Assembly (NCBI RefSeq): GCF_013373865.1
Contig: NC_050468.1
Span: 7,254,510-7,318,509 of the forward strand
Length of the DNA: 64,000 nt
Direction: 5' to 3'
Source: Monomorium pharaonis
Taxonomy: Eukaryota > Arthropoda > Insecta > Hymenoptera > Formicidae
Shown here: positions 61,201 to 64,000 of the stretch, piece after piece
How positions within the stretch are numbered: the stretch's first letter is position 1
Layout of the letters: each line of letters begins with the position of its first letter
Made by a program: the position numbers and the translations under genes
The notes under the pieces: generated by a model
What the model was told of the DNA's origin: nothing
Databases searched by the model: none
Seen by the model: only the letters and a program-made list of their open reading frames with translations

Positions 61201-64000
61201 TCTCCATCTGTTTCATGAACCTTGAATGTTGTAGCTGAGCGGAGATTATCTTTTCCTTGATTATTATTTCCCTGTGTTTTTCTGATGCACCGCCGAGTAC
61301 GAGTATTTAGAGCAAATGATCAAAGGGAATGATATTAATATTAAATCTTGATTAATCGTTTCATGATTTGCGTAATAAATTATTTAAAGGATCTGTTTTA
61401 TCTCATTAAAGTGATTTAAGAGATTCGTACCGAACATTGAATGCCATTCGAAGGATTTACACAAGGGAGACGCGAAAGCTAGAATTTTCTGTATCTCAAT
61501 TTTGCACAAGCAACTTTTGAACTTTTGGGATTATTCAATTAGAATGCAAAAGTCTTGAGCTAGGTGTCTTTTAGCTCAAGTCAACCTTCCTCGTTTCTCG
61601 AAATAACCAATGCGGAAAGAAGTAAGCCGCCTCAGACAATTCTCTCTGCGAATTATAAATAAGATTTCTCTTGCAACAATCTGAAACATTGTTGTCTTCT
61701 CATTTAGTTGAAAAATAATCTGTATACTCGTCTTGTAACTTTATTAAGTTTCTTTATATTCAGATATATGAAGTCAAGAAAACAAATTTATTTTACTTAT
61801 TCTCTTTATTTACACGTTGTGAACGTAGCTGATAATGCGAAAATAATATAATTATTTTCAGGCGATGCACTCTGTGATAAAATAACGAATGTACTTTCAT
61901 ATTATAACGTTTTGATATCTTTTAAACAGATTCTTTTTACAAGTCTTTTATAAATCTCGCGGAATGTAAGGTACAACGGCTTTTAAATCTTACTTTATAT
62001 AAGATGAACAAATGATTTAAAGTCAGATTAAAATAGAGATGTATGCATGTACAAAGCTAAATATTTGAAATATGTGGGCATTTGCTGGTACGGAACGCTT
62101 TTGATAGAAACGAATTGCAAACGGGCCGTATCTAAACCCTGTTGCTGGGATTTGCAATTTTGTGTTGTGTTCCTTCACGCGGAAATGCGCCGTAATGAGA
62201 CGCTGAAGAATTTATCACGAGAAACCGTGAAAAGAGCGTCGGTGCATGAAATGCTCTTTTCATTTTGCGCCACGTACTCACTGAAATTGCCACTCTCTTT
62301 TTCAATGAAACCTGTCCCGCGCGCGCCGTGCTCGCCCCCGTCCGACACGTATACACTCGAGCTGCGCTTCCTTGAAACGCGCGGTGTGTAATGGACTAAG
62401 TAACCCCGTGAAGAAAGCAAGTCGGAAGAAATCTAGACTGTTTGCACACATTATTGTTACTTCTTGACGTTGCCCCCGACATTTCCTGTTTATTTCTCGA
62501 GACAGTAGCAAGCGGCATAACAGAATTTACAAATTTCACCGCGCCATTTCTGCCATTTGTTTAATTACACCATCATAAAGTCGCAGCGCGCGCGCGCTAG
62601 ATAACGCGCGCCTGTTTTTCTTTTTAAGGAAAATTGAACGTGCGCGCGCACACGGGGCGCTGCTTAGCCGAAGAGAGTAATTCTATCGCGAGGCTTCGCC
62701 GGGAATATTGCAAGTTTCGACGCTCGTTACGTATTAACCTTTTTGCGATGCGATTTTCCGTTTTTCAAGGCAGCGAAGCAATAAACGGACTCGACTGAGC
62801 ATAATTAATACACCGCTCCTTGGCCAAGAATCAGGAAGCAAACTTTCGAAAGCAATGAGGGTAACTGGAGAAGGGGCGACTCTCTCGGTTGCATTATTAA
62901 TCGGCGTGTCTCAACGGGAACGAGGCACCGGGAAACGAGTCGTGAGATGCGCTCGGGATTAAAGAGTTGCTAATATCGCACTAATTGCCCGCTGAACAAG
63001 CAGCAAGCGCGAGTACTGTCGGCAAAGAAGCCTTTCGGCGGTAGTAGTGAGAAGGATAAGAAATTCATAGAGCTCTTATCAAAGGCGTTGCAAGATTTTA
63101 ACTCCTCGGGGTCGAATGCCGTCGTATCCACCGTGAAACACTCGATCACTGAGGAAGGTTGCCTATCAGAAATGCAATCGAAGAAAGCTAAACGAAAGAT
63201 GTCTCAGAAGTTAACGTACAAATGGTTGAAATGTCCTCCGCAATGTATATTTTACAAATGAAATCGTATTTCATTCGATAGATGGATCAAATATTATGGA
63301 AGAGATTTCGTGTGCGCGTGCTGTCCTGCCCCGATAATTACTACCTGGGAAATCCCTAAATGGCAAATCCAGTCGCGTGGTATCTGTATATTATATTAAT
63401 AATTAATTAATACTGAATTATCTGATATTGCTTAATTGCTTAAGTTTAATAAAATCGATAAACTTTTATACTTTTATACACTCTGTCGATTTTTATTATA
63501 CAAACTTTTTGTAATTAAAACTACAGAAAGTAATAGTCAAATCTTTTTATACATACTATGATTTTTATAAAAAAAATAAAACAGTTTAAATCGATAATTA
63601 ACGTATGTTAAATGAATAATATTTTTCAGTAAAATTGTTCAATTACATTTTTCCTATTTGATTTAATTTAAATAACATTGCAAGCTTTATATCTCTGATA
63701 TTCTTTGGAGATCACTGCTGCAATATAAGAGGTATTATTAACTGATATATTTTCCTTCTATTCGCACATCTTGGACGATAAACGTCGACAATTTGATGGC
63801 TTCTTGACAGTTAGATCAACGATCAAATATTACCGGGATATTCGCTGAAGAGACAGCGTGAACTCCGGTAAAGCCAGCTTACTAAAGTTTTTCACAACGG
63901 AAAATGTCGCCCGCCCGGCCGTATCGATTTCCATTCGACGCTTGTTTTGCAAAAAATGAAAATCCGCTACGGCGTACTTTTATTTGTATGATGCCGGAGC
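61201..64000. other. Intergenic or intronic DNA, no gene seen
   Basis: AT-rich DNA to about 62080, then a CpG-rich stretch to about 63360 that includes alternating GC runs near 62585-62650, then AT-rich DNA again. ORFs at 62047-62511 overlap on both strands and show no recognisable domain. Confidence 0.4.

Noticed and set aside
60989..61225. Ser/Leu-rich and Arg/Glu-rich ORFs on opposite strands
   Set aside because: Both are translations of the CT microsatellite.

Overview
This window looks like insect nuclear DNA, most likely from a hymenopteran and possibly an ant. It is AT-rich with scattered CpG-rich islands, has spliceosomal introns, many microsatellites and small DNA transposons, and carries three genes of the insect-restricted allergen-repeat (G12 / Bla g 1-like) family. 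The order-level placement is inference. No CRISPR array, rRNA gene, tRNA gene or bacterial-type operon was seen.

Left end (1-3200, + strand): the last two coding exons of a gene that starts upstream of the window or in an exon I could not find. Exon 1278-1868 encodes a low-complexity acidic/Ser/Thr/Pro segment with two PPPY motifs. Exon 2412-2512 encodes one C-terminal transmembrane helix and a short basic tail. The splice phases match exactly.

3200-14377: no gene I can support. It is AT-rich sequence with CpG-rich stretches (about 8440-9500, 10860-11760 and 12580-13300) that produce many overlapping unconvincing ORFs.

14378-20222: a transposon-rich block. It holds a TA-flanked 0.8-kb palindromic MITE, a 1.8-kb nested foldback element with a 70-bp minisatellite at its centre, a small TA-flanked MITE, and a complete non-autonomous Helitron (19502-20221) with TC start, 3' hairpin, CTAG end and A|T insertion site.

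20223-30890: mostly featureless DNA with one weak candidate exon near 29750. A TTAA-flanked piggyBac-like MITE lies at 30892-31093.

31560-43800: the clearest gene cluster. Two long two-repeat G12-like secreted proteins are divergently transcribed, with coding exons at 31712-32965 (-) and 37851-39116 (+). A short single-repeat paralog lies at 42301-42948 (-). Each has a small first exon behind a TATA box, and the next exon opens exactly at ATGAAG. All three promoters carry GATA-factor-type sites, which fits co-regulated gut expression, though that is inference. Between the second and third genes lies a rearranged mariner transposase relic whose two DNA-binding halves point in opposite directions.

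43800-64000: no convincing gene. It contains a TA-flanked 0.73-kb MITE (51049-51779), long microsatellites, a G-quadruplex-type tract and CpG-rich islands that could be regulatory DNA or contain exons that cannot be recognised by eye.
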